From: Amblyornis subalaris
Taxonomy: Eukaryota > Chordata > Aves > Passeriformes > Ptilonorhynchidae
Direction of reading: 5' to 3'
Length of the DNA stretch: 64,000 nt
NCBI GenBank assembly: GCA_018881555.1
Contig: JACAXG010000106.1
Span: 1,178,001-1,242,000, forward strand
This document shows, one piece after another, positions 12,645 through 25,760 of the stretch. The notes beneath the pieces were generated by a model that saw only the letters and a program-made list of their open reading frames with translations, was not told the DNA's origin and searched no databases. The position numbers and the translations under genes are program-made. Every line of letters begins with the position of its first letter. The stretch's first letter is position 1.

Positions 12645-15600
12645 AATCTCAGTTGAGCTGTCACATCCTCCGTGCCCGTCACGGCCTCACATTGCCAGCG
12701 ATGCTCCCTGGAAAAGTCAGCTTCACACGGAATAAAAACACAACTCCACGCTCTGTTTGCTTTCAGAGGAGGTGGGATTGCATCCCTTCTTTTCATAGCT
12801 TGTGGAGAGCACATGCCTGAGGTGAAAGCAACATGCTGAATTCCCAACTTTGCCTGGCAAGGCCCGGAGCTGCCTCTTTGTGCAGCACACCCCAGCCACC
12901 AGCACACAGACTGAGGACACCTCTCCTCTCTCTTTCTCAAGCTGCCTCACTTGGCATCAAGTACTCGAAATGCATTGGGATTAGGATAAAAAAATGTGAA
13001 AGAAGCTTTTTTGTAGGCTCGTGGTTGGGATGCTAAGGAGCAGCGGAGCTTGGGGTGCAGTCCTTGCCTCAAAGACCAGCTATTGATGTTGGGGAGTTTC
13101 ATGTAAACTGTAAAATCACCCCCTGCAGCAGAGATTGATGGTCAAGGCTAAAGCAGGACGCAGAGCTGTAACAGCCAANTGGAGGCCAGGCTGTCTGCTG
13201 CCGTGCAGGTGATTAAAATGATGGAACAGCAGCAGGATTGGGATGTGCTTCCTGCATTTTGGGGAAGAGCCGTGGCCACATCTCTCGGTAGGAAGATGTG
13301 TCATTGTAGCCTCAGTCTGCGGTTTTAACAAAAATAATAATAATGCTAATGTGAGCTTTTGCTGTGCTCCCCAAGGAATCCAGCCGAGGTCCCTNCAGAG
13401 GAGTGTGTGGCATGAATGGTACCAAGTGGGGGGCTCTGGCAGCTCCGNGCGGCTCCGCTCGGGATGTGCTGCTTCTCCCTCTTGGCGGCTTTAGACTAGG
13501 CACATCAATTTTAGACTGCTCTCTTGTGCGGTTTGTTTCCAACCCTAACAAAACACAGCTTTAGAGAGGAGCAGACTGAAAGATATTACAGCATGCCTTA
13601 GATGCCTGTGGGCACGAGGTGGTGAGCTGACAGGAGAGCTTACTGCTGCTGGAAAGGGGAGACCCTGATCTTCCCATCCTCTGCTCCCTGTTGCATCCTC
13701 CATCTGTGTACTTTAGGCCAGCTTTGCTGCCCATCAGACACCTGTATGAGATAATTCTGTGGTTCTAATTCAATTGCATAAGCTGGTGGAAAATGCAACC
13801 AGCGAAAAGAGCTGCTCCCTGCAAGGTGATGCAGAGGAAGCTCATGGGGAAGTCCAGACAGACCAGGGCTGCCAGGAGGGATGAGGGATCGCAGCCATTG
13901 GAAAGGCAGAGACCAAACCCCCCACCCGGGAGCGGAAAAGCATCACAGCCCATTAGTTTGTGCACAGCCACAGCCCTCAGGTACTTTATAAAATAACTCA
14001 GGATCTCATAAGCAGCGATTCAGAGCACTGAGCTAAAACTCTGCTAAGCAAGAGAGAGGAAAACCCAGATCCCAGCACCAGGCTGGCGGTGGGGAGCACA
14101 GAGCTGCGGAGAGGCAGCAACAGAAAGGGAAGGGGAGGGATAAAGCCATTGCCAGGAGTCAAAGAGCCACTGCAGCTCCTTTTGCTAGGGATCTGATTGA
14201 GTTTCACCGAAATGCTTATGGTTTGGGAGGGAATCGGCTCAGGTTTTGGCAGACTGGACTTTCTTGTCTATATGAAAGCAGCCCTTCAGAGCTTACAGGA
14301 ATGTGAGTATTAGCAAGGATTTTGTTAAGAAAGCGAATTACAAAACCATTATCTTTGGATATCCAGGAGACTACTTTTAAAAGGCTTTTCTTTTTTTTCC
14401 CNTTTCCTTTCAAAGTTTATTTATCTTCATTGGTTGTTGTCCTGAAGCTGCCTGGTTTATCCCATATTGCAATATTATATCCTACTTTGTAAACTAAGAG
14501 TTCTTTCTGTGGGAAGAGCAAAGCTTGAGCAACTGCCACAAAATTAAAAGAACTAATCTTGACAGTTTTTATTTAAGGATGATCTTATCCCCATAGGAGT
14601 CTCTCAAGGCAAGCCATTAGCTCAGTTTTAGCTCATTTCTTCTTTTAACAGTTAGCAACCCAATGTATGATTTCTCTTATACCACATTCTGACTCTTATG
14701 AAACATTTTCTAAAGTCTGTTGTAATGAATAGGAAGATAAACACAAGCAGTCACTGGATCAGGCNTTACAATGAAACAGTTGTGACTTTCCAAAATAATC
14801 CAAAGAGCTAAACTCTGGTTCCACAGTTCATTAAATATCCTTTTGCTAAAGAAGCATCAGGACAAATCCAAGTCCTTTCAGGACATCAGGTTGACTGGGA
14901 GGAGACTGAAAAATTTGACCTCCTGAGTTGTAATTCTTTCCTTCAAATATACTTCTGAGTATAACCTAGTGGCAGGTGACTTGCAAGCAACTTCAGTTTA
15001 GNGCAAATAAAAAAGGTAAACTTAGATGGATTACAACCACATTGTCATTGCATTATGGTAAACTATACTCATTTTCATACTTAAAGTAATAATTGCAAAA
15101 TTCCTACTACTTCTGCATTTGAGTTCAGTTCCAGGTTTTTTATGTGGTATTTATGGAGGGGCAAAACAGGAAATATTGACTTCTGTAAAATTCGCCACAG
15201 GAGCTGAATCTCCTAAATGTGAGTCACACTGATGTAGTGGGGAGCAAGTAGCACTACAGTTTTTTTACTCCAAAGAGGATTCAAGACTCCAGAGAGTCCT
15301 TCTCAGNAACTCTGCTTTCTCCCTATTTTTACTCCTTTTTTTTCTGGAAGCAGTGCTAAAAGGTAGATTAGAAGGAAACAGTTTGGAACTCAAACCAGGG
15401 ATAATGCCGGATCCTGAAGGTGTCGGCACAGGGCTGGCACTGAGGTGCCGTGTTTTATTTGCTGATTGCATGGATGTTATTAATGCTTTAGTGTGCACTG
15501 GNAATTGCCAGCAGCACAGATAACAAAACCTTATTTGTGAACTCATGTTAATACAAAGCTCATCTGAGTTAGTGCCTCGACACAAACGCCGTTCTTAGAG

Positions 15601-16440
15601 ATACCANTGGCATATCAGCACACGCTGTAATCACGGAATTTGATAATATTTCTGCAGCATTTTCAGAGGGGAGGAGGGGATAGAAAGACTCCTAATGAGC
15701 ATCTATGAAACCACGCTCATACATCACCTACAAAACGTTTTAAATAGCTCCTTTGGAGTTTGATCCTCCACGGCTAAAGTCAACGGAATTTTTTTCCTGT
15801 TCATTTAGGTAGGATCAAATTCAAAGCCTTGATGTCCCACTGTGTCACTTTGGGGAAAATCTCTCCTTATTATAAGAGAGTCTTGTAATTTGGTTTCCAG
15901 CTGTAGAAGATTACTTCTTTCCTTTTCCCTTTGCATGCACTTTATGACAGAAATAAAACACTGCACAATCACAGTGCAAAACAGAAGCCCCAAGGGCATC
16001 TTACAGACACTAGTGGCTCCTTAGGAAATCTTTAAAATCTCCAAAGCCACTGTGAATGCTTTGTGCTACTTACTAAAGAACACTTTCCCACAACTGGTAA
16101 ATAATGTGATATTTTGAAGGGTATTGAAAAAGCCTATGGAAGGTCAGCTGCGTGTGCTCACCCAAGAGTCAGTTGTTATACTGCAACTGAGATATAGTGG
16201 AAATATTACATCTTTAACAGCCAATACTTCATGGAGGGATGACAAGTGTGTGTGCTGTCCCACTGTCTGGCTCAAGAAGCATTTTTTCGTGTGTGTTTTC
16301 CTTGGTTTACTTGTAATCTTTAGTAGAAGCCCATCTGGAGGAAAAAAGAAAATGGAAAAAAAGAAAAATTCTGCGAATATTCAGAGCCATACAGAAAAGC
16401 TCAGGAAAGAAAAAAAAAACAACACTAAAACAAAGCAGAC
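12645..16440. other. Noncoding DNA, no gene seen
   Basis: No exon or recognised transposon. A short (AAT)4 repeat lies at 13333-13344. The 13.0-13.5 and 13.8-14.2 kb parts are moderately GC-rich and hold overlapping frames on both strands without family resemblance. From 14.4 to 16.1 kb the sequence is AT-rich and featureless. The 194-codon plus-strand frame at 16124-16708 runs through a lysine-rich A-run and into the GC patch that follows; I do not regard it as a gene. Confidence 0.55.
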
Positions 16441-16600
16441 CAAAATCCTGGAGGCCTTATCCTCCCTTTTCTGGGGCAGCAGAGGGCAGAGTGGATGCTC
16501 TGTGCAGCCCTGGCAGCGCGGGGGCTGCGGGCACCGAGCTTTCCAACCTGGGAGTTGGCGGCGCTGGCGCGGGAGCGGGAGCTGCATCGAGCCAGGTAAA
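16441..16600. promoter_or_regulatory. GC/CpG-rich patch with a CTCF-like site
   Basis: The word gcagcagagggcag at 16476-16489 matches the CTCF core pattern CCASYAGRKGGCRS at 13 of 14 positions on the plus strand. Immediately downstream, 16515-16595 has about ten CpGs in roughly 80 bases (for example ggcggcgctggcgcgggag), while flanking sequence has almost none. CTCF sites often lie in such local CpG patches and can mark insulators or loop anchors. Occupancy cannot be judged from sequence, and single motif matches are common in a genome. Confidence 0.35.
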
Positions 16601-18081
16601 TCATGCATAAAACTGGCATCTGCAGGAACAGATTGGCTAAATCCTATGGATATCACAGAGCCTGCACAGAGCCACAGCATCCCGACAACAGTTCCTCCCT
16701 CCTCTTAGCGCTGGCACCAGGGCTGGCGCTGCTGCCCGATATTCTCCATCCCCACCACGCCGGTCATTACAAAAAAAAGGACAAACCCAAAATTGTCCAG
16801 GCAAACCTGGCAGTCTCCACTGCTCACTTTCCCTCAGACCCTTCTTGCTAGCCGTGTTTAGTCCTGATAAGAGAACACACTGTGTAGTACTTCCATTTTT
16901 CTTCTTCTTCTTATGCATGGAGATTTCGCACGCAAAACTCATTTTGGGCATATTCTAGCCTTTAAAAATGGAATGTTTGTTGAACATTGTTCTAACAAGC
17001 AGTGTACATAAAGCATATGCATTTGACAGGAAAAATAATCTCTTCTTTCCAATCAGAGACAGTTTGCATATCTTATGTTACATGACATCTCAGAAAAAAA
17101 GCATTCTGCTCTTTTACTGCGTTCGCTTTGGTGAGATGGAAGGCATGGATTGCATATGATATTAGCAAGTCAGGATGAGGCCAAACCGAGGTATATGCAC
17201 ATGCTGAAGTTTAAAAGGGATATAAAAAGCAAGACTGGGGACATAGAGAAAGGAAAAAAACAGAAAAAAGAAAGAAAAATAGAGAAAAAGGGAAAGGAAC
17301 ATGAAATTATGCAAGAGATTCATTTCTCGTTCAGAGAGTTGTGTGAATAATCTTCATTTTGTGGGATGAAAATGCAGAACCAAGGGGTTCAAGCTGCTTC
17401 CAGTAAGGGCACAATTTAAGTTCAGTCTCTAAACTTTGTACAAATTTTATTGGGAGCAGTAAAACATACGCAAATGGAACTGTGAATATTGTGTCCCTGG
17501 ATAACACCTGAAATAACTTGGGAGTTTTACTGAAGGGAGGAGAATAAAAAAGAGGATTAACTGATCAGTCAGTGGCCAAAAAATACATTCTTGGAAGGAA
17601 ATCGTTTATATTGATATTTAGGCTCACACTCTCTGGTGTTCACACTCAACCACATAAACTCCTTCCCTTTCTGCTCTTGCCTGTGCTTTTTTTAAAACCC
17701 AAGCTGTGCAGTTCTGCTCTGCAGAGCCAGGTGTCCAGAAACTGAGAGATGGGGTACCCAGCCCCTCTGCAGAGCTTTGGGCTCCCTGTCAGTCTGGCAG
17801 TGACCAGGAGTGGGGACTCCTGTGACTGTGACCTGCAGGATGCTCTCAGGGGTGACTCGACTTTAAAATTGCCCTGGGTGAGCAGGGAGGGAATGGCCCT
17901 GAGGACCTTCACTGCTAGAAGCTCCAATTCCTTGTAGCACTGAGGTTTCCCTCGCTCTGTGGATGCTGTTTTTGAAACTACACAAACTCAGACATTGCAC
18001 TGTCCAGCAGCAGGGAACTGTGGTCTGGATGAATTCTCTCTCCGTGTGTTGGATGGACACCGCAATGTGGCTGCTGGGATA

Positions 18082-18108
18082 AATCCAGCTAATCCAGCTA
18101 ATCCAGTT
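18082..18108. repeat. 9-bp minisatellite, three copies
   Basis: The unit aatccagct occurs three times in tandem; the last copy ends in tt instead of ct. It is a very short minisatellite, probably length-variable between individuals. Two frames cross it without meaning. Confidence 0.9.
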
Positions 18109-21100
18109 ATTGCTCTCTGGTAACTAAGTCTCCTCCACTTACGAGGTGCTGGAGTCTGCATACCTACCCTGGCACCAAAAATGTCCAAGGCAGAAAAATC
18201 CTGTCCTTCACCTGTGTGGATTTACACAGCTTACATCACACAGTTGCTTTCTTTTCCCATGAGCTTTATTCTTAGAGGAGATCTAAGTTTCTATCCATTA
18301 CTTGACACTCTGGATAGAAAATATTTAGGGCTTTTTTCTGACCTGTCCCATCTTTCCAGCCCATTTTTGGTGTGCAGGCAGTGGCAGCCTGAGATAGACT
18401 CCATCCTGCTGTGGCACAACATATATTGATGTTATTTGCCTTTGGAGAGGAGGGTGTGACAGGCTGCCTTGTAGGACAGGTGGCAGGAATTACATATTTA
18501 ATGGCAACAAAGCTTTTAAAAGCAAAGGAGAGCTGCTGGGAGAAGGGATGGCAGTAACCCTGGGCCTGGCAGTGAGGCAGGTAGGGGTGAGTGCTTGCTG
18601 TGGGCTGGTTGGGCTCCCCGGAAAAACTGCACAGTTTTGGCCTTAACTGAGGAAAATTGGCAGTACAGATCTGGTGGGTTGTGCCCCCCTCTGAGTTGCC
18701 CAAGGGCACTATAGCTAAGGTTGTGTTCACCTTCATCCTGCCCCGGGCTCCTGGGGGTGTAGCAGGGGCTCGGTGGGCACAAAGGCATCAGCTGCATGTG
18801 CACCCGGGGTTACTTGGCTCTGCTGTGCCTTCATCCTCTGCTTTTTGCCAGAGGCGCTTTTAAGAGAGAGACACTCAGGAAAAAACTGCATCAACCAAGC
18901 CTGTTTAAATCAAAAAACTCCAAAGGACAAAAATTTTCCTGAGGAAAGCGCTCGGTTTGCCAAGTAATAATGAATTCACCCAAGCAAACCTCTGCAGATG
19001 CTGGTGCTCTGTGTTGCCTCCCACTGATCCTGATGTTACCAGTAAAGATGCTTTTTTTAAAAAAAAAAGCACTTTCAAAATATATACACTTATATATTCT
19101 GTTTTGTTTTTATTTAGGAGAGAAACTGGTTGTGGCTGCTTGTTTCTTATCAAACTCTCTTTAGCTGGATTAATGTAATAAGGGCAGTTTAAACGAATGA
19201 ATTGTTCCACAAAGTATCCAAGGTTAGGAATTACTTGGTTGATCTGTATATCTCACCGTTAATTCCCCCCAAAAGGAGTCCTTATACCTTTCTTAACATT
19301 AGCAGAAGGCTACAGCCTCCTGCAGCCTGGCTGGCTGAGCCTGGCTCGCAGGGATAAGGATAAACCTTGTGGAGGGAGGGATAGGGAACATACTTCATTA
19401 TTCTCCAGTACTCAAAAGTACAGCTTGGCTGAGAAAAGCTAATTATTGGTTTCCCTGTGGTGCTGGAAGAATGCTTAAACCCTTTAAGAGTCCTTTGAAA
19501 TTCCCAATTAATCCTTAAAAAAGGCATTTTTATCCTTTAAAGAGTTCCAAATTCATTTCTTAGCGTACGGACAAGAACTTGCCAAGTGAAACGTGGATAT
19601 TTCTACTTTTCTTTTTTTGCTGGTCCACTTAGTTACAGGTCCCTCACTCAGAAAGGCTTGCTGCATCTTGGAGCACTTGGCACGGGATTTATTCCAAGTT
19701 TTCTGCCTGGTTCTTGTAAGCTGTGACCCTCCAGCTGAGGCAGGGTGCAGAAGAAGTGGAGAATCTCCAGGACCAGTATGACCTTCCTGATCATACTGGC
19801 AGGTCCTTCTGCAGGTGTGGGTAGCTTGTCTGCACACAATATTGGCGTTGGTTTCTTTTTAAATGCAGTGATGGTTAAATCATGAGACAGAGGAGGCTGT
19901 TTCTTCAGAGATGCTAATGCCTTCATCAAGTGAAGCCATGAGGTATTAACTGCTTTTGAAGATCTGTTCCCTTCATGTAGACACCTGGCTCAGACAAAGG
20001 AGGCTGAGCAACACAGAAAATATGCAACAGCACAAGCATAATTACTGAATGATGTTTTCCAAGGACACACTATTAAAAAAAAAAGTTAAAAATATTATAA
20101 GTTTTTCCTATTTTTCAGAAAGCTGCATTTTACTGTGGCTGTTACTGGCAGAACCAATGCCTCATTGCTTTAAAAAAAAAAAAAAATCAGTACAGAACTT
20201 TTATGCTGTGAAGTTAAAAATGGTATTCGGAGAGGTTTGGTATCATTTTAGGTTAGTTGCCACTATTTTTCACCCGCTCCCTGCGGGATGTTATTCTTGA
20301 TGTTATTTTTTTTGATTGTTGTTTCAAAGGTAATGAGGGGTAACTCTCATTGCCAAACACTCTATTGGCAGCTCTGGAGTTTGCAGTCTTGTTGTATGCC
20401 TTATTTATAGCTGCAGAACGCTTGCTGGGACTGGGATATGTGTGAGGGGAGCCAGCTCCCCAAAAGCACAAGGGGGAACAGAGGCTGCTCCGGATCATAC
20501 AGATTTTTGGGACGAAGCCAAAGTTACAAGTCGCTTTTTCCCAGTCCAACATGTTCGTATTCTCCTTATCACTTGTCAGATGAGTCAGAACTGAGGCTTT
20601 CTTTTCCTTTTTATAAAGGAGAAAACCTTGAGTAAGACAAAGGTGAAATAATCTAATTCAAGAGTGAGGAGAACTTCCTTTATGCAATTCTGCTTCTATT
20701 ATCACAATTCAGTGTCACCCATTGACAGCTGAATTGCAACCTTGACACCTGGCACGCTGTTTATGAACAGGCAGAAGCTCCTTCCTCCAACATTTATGGT
20801 TTAGTAGGATGAAAATCTCACCTAAATACACACATGAGTACAGAATAATCTAAATAAANGGGAGAACAGGCTGGTTACACTGGGGAAGAGAACATATCTC
20901 CTCCAGTGTGGGGAGTAACTTCCCNAGTTTTGATTAAGAGAGGTCATGTGTCTCTCTTGTAGCATCACTGCAACGGCTGCTTTGGACTAGAATTAAATTA
21001 ATTCCAGCTCTTCTGNCTCTTCAATACCTTGCCAGACACTGGGCACTCTGGAGGGGATAAAACCAGCCACTGAAATTCCACCTTTCTCCAGCCAGCCTAG

Positions 21101-23890
21101 GTTTCCCTAACAGCAACTCCTTGCATTTTTTAAATTCGCATTGAGATTTTTTTCCTCTCTAATTTCCTTTCTTTGCCTTGACATGCNTAAAGTAGAGTTG
21201 CTCCTCCTCCATCTGCTTGCATTGCTTTCCCCCTTTCTAAGGTTCTTGTGCTTTTGGCCCCACTTGCTGTGTTTCCGAGGTCGCAGCACGACAGTGCATT
21301 ACTTCTTTGTATTCTATTTATTGGAGGCACTGTGCACACAGCATAGTATGAGAGATGCACAACAGCAACTTGATATTAAAGCTAAGGGTTTTTTTTTTTT
21401 CCCAGTTTGAACACCTTTTGTGTGAGAAGTAATCAACTCCAGGCTTAGACAGAGCATCCGAGGTCTCCTCCCGTGGCAGTGGCGAGCCTGGTGTGTTTTG
21501 TGAAGGAGTTTCTCTGTTCCTTTAGGTCTGTTTTTAAAGCATTTATTCACTCTGTGCAGACTNTCTTTTAGATAAAGGAGTTCTAAACCCAAGGAATTTT
21601 AATCAAGGTGTTAATCTGTTGGGTTTTTTGTTTTTATTTTGGGGAATGCACAAAAGGGGTGAAGTTTTAATGAGTGAGGGTCCTGCTAATGTGATGACAG
21701 GAACAGTTGCTGATACAAGGTCAATTTTGCTGAGTGTCAAAAGAGGAATTATTCAGTGTTGGTTTCAAAATATCTTCATGTCAACTCGCAGGTTGCAAGA
21801 GGTGGTTCTTCCTGTCTTGGTTTTCAGTGGGTTGACAACAAAAAAAAAGTCTCTTCGTTCATGCCCACTTTGCGCAATGGTTTTGCCCATTTTTGCCAGG
21901 ATGTGTCTTCCCGGGGAGCTGGGGTTAACCTCAGCCTGTGCATCCTCTGGGATGGTCAAGAAATCCCTGCACTCCTGCTCCCCTGCCTTTTCCATATTCT
22001 TTTCTTGTACCTGCTCTAGGCTAGCTTGGGTCACTGATACAAAGNAATATTACCTGGCTTTTGTGGGATTGGGTTTTGACTTATTTATCTTGTCTGTCTT
22101 GCTGGCCGCGTAGCAACCCAGGATCAGGAAAGCACAGAGTGTATCTGGTGGGAAGGATTGGATGAGCATGCACAGCCATGAATGGAACGGTCAGAAATGA
22201 ATCCTTTTCCATGTGTCCAGGTTTCTTCCTAGACTTAAGTACTCTGATTATTGGTCTCTCTCACATCGTTCTAAACTTCAAAGATTCCTAAGCTACTCTT
22301 GCTGAAAACAAACTGACGTCTGAGATAGAATTTAACTCCTTGAGCTGTTCTGTTTCTTTTATAAGTGCATTTAGAGTAGTTGTCACATTTCCTGCTTCTC
22401 TTAGACCAAAGAAAAGGCCNCTTTCTTAAAAAAATAAAAATCCATAAGGTATGAGTCTTCCTTGAGAATGTTTAGCACAGCAATTCTTAATGTCATCAGA
22501 AAAGAGATTTGATTGCAGCTGTCACTTTTAAAAGTGTCAGAAAAAGGCAAAAATACTATATGGGGCTGAGAGTTACTCCTTGTATTTTAAAAGCTGCAGT
22601 ATGGAAGTGTGGTGAGACACTTTGAAAGCAGTGTTTAGCAGGGATACCCCTTTGTCCCACAACACTTCATGGTAAATGTGAGTGAAGAGCTTGGTCCTGA
22701 ACCCTTAATGACAGCTCCAGTTTCTCCAGGGGATTTTAAATTTAAAGGAGTTATTTTGAACGTGAAACTACGCAATATCTGTTGAAGTATTGCACGNTCC
22801 TTGTGTGTAAGTGGGAGGAGGAGTCCAAAACATGAGAGTTCCTACTCAGTACCACTAACTCTAAGAAAGTAAAACAAGGGCAGAATTTATTTAGGCACAG
22901 CCTGAGTGAGTGCCTGTGAAACCACAGAGGGAAAACCANTCCTCGACTTTATAATCAGCCTCTGACCAAGGCATCAGCTTCTCAGAAGAGCAAAGCTCGT
23001 GCTGGTAACACGAGCTGATGGGTGAGGGTTTATTTGCCTCTTGTTAGCATAACTTCAGGGGCAATAAGTCCCTGTGCAAAAGTGTACAGCACAGCAATTT
23101 GGAAAAGCAAGCGTGGACCTGACTTGGTGACACAGATGTTTATTTCCAATACTCTGCCTGTTCTTTCTGGAGAATAGTTTATTGATTATGTCAAGATAGG
23201 CTTGAAATGCCCCTGCAAGGCTACAGTTGCATGCCACTGGTGTGCTCAGTGAAGCAAGCCTGGATGTTTGACCAGTAACTCGGATATGAGCATGAAGTGT
23301 TTGACTTGAGAAAGTTTTGATATCAGACCAACTTTTTACAGTCCAGAAAATGCCAGCCTGGAATAAGTCTGTTTGCATACACCTAATTTCTGTATTGTGA
23401 TGACTACAGAGCAGAAGGAGCGAGTTAATTGGACCAGCCAATGGATAAACTAACTTTTCCAGCAGAAACTTGTGTGTCTANAAAGGCAGTGTGGGTCAGC
23501 TCCCAATAACTGGCTATTAGCCACTGGAAATGCACCCACTACCCTTGACTTGATGATTCACTTGTTTCACGTTAGAGCTCCGTGGTGAAATGTCTTGTTT
23601 AAAATCTGAGCCGCCTGTTGTTCTGGTTTTGATAACCTGAGTCTCTGGAAAGGAGCTCAATTTCCTACACAAATCCATTGTGCATCAAGAAGGATAACTT
23701 GTGTAGCTGCTTGAAGGCTGTCCTACTGCATGGTGCCTCTATGACATGAATACACAGATGCACAAAGGGTTTTTGGGTTTCTATAAAATACCCAAATAAT
23801 ACTCCAGAGTTTGCTTAAGGATTTCTTGTTGTTCTCCTCTGTAATTTTATTTGGGATGCGTTTGCTACAGTTACTGGATTGTGACCCACG

Positions 23891-23901
23891 TATATATATA
23901 T
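23891..23901. repeat. (TA)n dinucleotide tract
   Basis: An uninterrupted TA repeat of five and a half units sits in AT-rich DNA. It is short and is listed for completeness. Confidence 0.85.
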
Positions 23902-25624
23902 GTTTATTTGGAATTNCATTTCAGTCTGCTCCAGATCCTANTAGCATAAAAAGATCCCCAGAGTTGCTGGTGTAGTTCATGGCATGTAAATTAGCAAACA
24001 CTAGGATTCTGTCAAAACTCCTAATATCTTACCACCATAAACTTTATTACACATGCCAGATTTCTTNCAGCATTTAAATTCTTTGATTTGCTTATGTCCA
24101 AGACAAGGATTATGCATCAGCCATTTTTCCCAAAGTCATTAATCAAGGATCATTAACTATACACACGGCTTTAATGTTTATAGATTTCTAAAGTCTGATT
24201 TTCTGTTTGCATGTGGAAGTGTTCTATGTCCCTGGCTGACTGGAACCATTCAGCACTCAGGTTTGGCTTTAACAGGTGAGAAAGAGCCATTTCTGCTTTT
24301 CCAGCAATTTAAATATAAAAAATGGATCGCAAAAGTGAAATTTATATTTTCAAACAGGCAAAGCTTTGAAGGAAAAATACCTTTCTGAACAAGCCCAAGG
24401 GTAGAACAGATGAGATGTGAGTGAATCTCCAAGTAAATAGCAAATTTTACTGAGGGTGATACCCCCCCTTCAACCCAAAATTTGTGCTTCTGAAAACAAC
24501 CCTGGGGATATGGATGTGGATTAAAACTAGGCTTCTGCCTACTTTAGATTAAATAAGAGTCTAAAACTTGGCTGCTAGATTCAGAACAGATCTCATATTG
24601 GTCTAATGTATCAAACGAGACTGGTTCCCATTTGAATCCTTCTAAGCTTGTGCTTCTTTTGGACTTTGAAGTGTGTCTTCATTTTACCCAGCCTCGTTAA
24701 GGTAGACGCAAATAAATTTTGGACTGTTCAGGTATTTCGATATTAAGCAACAAAATATTTGAGGTTCTGGGACTTATAAGGGATCCTCCTTGCTGTGAGG
24801 AGCTGGTATCACAAACATGAAAGTGGAAGAAGTGTTTTCCAGTGTCTGGTGTGTAACCATCTACACCCAACAGCATTAGGGGAGCAGGGAAGATGGCTGA
24901 GCTCTGAGATTCCCGAGGGGCTTCAGAAAACCTTAACTTCCCCAACTAATTCCTGGCAAACTGGCCACTCAGCCACTCCTCTCCAGCCATAAATAATGTA
25001 CGTAATCTGCTTAGAGAAAGCATTTTGAGGAATTGTTCAGGGTTGCCTGTAGAGCTTTGTTTTCAGCTGTAACACTCTCGGTTGCTGCAGGCATTTCTGC
25101 TTGCTGCAAAATCTTCAGATGAAGTGATTTTTTTATGTCTGTTCTGGCTCAGGTAACACAGCCAAGGTGCAGCTCTAACGCTGGACTTGTCACCTCCTGA
25201 GCTGCTTGAGAGATGCNTATGCTGGAGTCTATCAATATATTTAATTACTGTAAACCACAGAGAGTGTTGGTCAGTGTTATCTTGGCTTGCAGCATCTCAG
25301 AGCTAAGAGTAAGAACAGAGAATGCTTAAGAGGGAGGAATTCGTGTTATATTAATAAAATATATTGAGGGATTGCAAGTAATAGCATAGATAACTTGGGC
25401 TCGAACCCTGCAACAGCAGCTTTCACTACATGACTATAACTCGTGCGTGAAGCACATGACTCTCTCACTATTCAGTCTGAAATTTGCTTATTTCTCAGTG
25501 TTTTGTTGTTCAGCACTCAAAATTGAGTTGATGTAGCAGCAAACAATATCTGTGTGTTTTATATATTGCATTTCAGGCAAGAGGAGAGGAAAACAACACT
25601 GGGCAGAGGATGAAGCAGGCAAAA

Positions 25625-25760
25625 AGAATNGAAGAAATATGGAATAGCTTTGATAGCTGCTCGCCTAACAGATGTAAACCATCATGCACTGAGGGCTGCT
25701 AGCTGAGCAATTGTGTGATTTATGCACTGTGGAATGGATCATGATCTAAAGTTTTCACAA
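25625..25760. promoter_or_regulatory. Candidate conserved noncoding element
   Basis: A repeat-free block with the words ggaatagctttgatagctgc, a ccatcatgcactgag segment, gagcaattgtgtgatttatg and gaatggatcatgatctaaag. Balanced composition, lack of simple repeats and several homeodomain or bHLH-like cores (caattg, tgatttat) resemble conserved bird elements. There is no direct evidence of conservation. Confidence 0.25.

Larger units (their letters stand above)
16601..25624. other. Long noncoding AT-rich stretch, no gene seen
   Basis: No coding exon, RNA gene or recognised transposon was found. Features of note are an A15 run at 20172-20186, a short TA repeat at 23891-23901, and a repeat-free AT-rich part at 23.85-24.2 kb with tcattaatcaaggatcatta near 24136-24155. 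Longer frames (18272-18736 minus, 21619-22113 plus, 23055-23441 minus) lack any domain signature and are often crossed by Ns or by frames on the other strand. Confidence 0.55.

Noticed and set aside
16124..16708. 194-codon plus-strand open frame
   Set aside because: Crosses AT-rich DNA, a lysine-rich A-run and a GC patch, so composition changes abruptly within the frame. There is no family resemblance, and minus-strand frames overlap it.
25395..25420. Possible tRNA T-arm word (gggctcgaaccctg)
   Set aside because: No matching acceptor, D-arm or anticodon arm could be placed around it.
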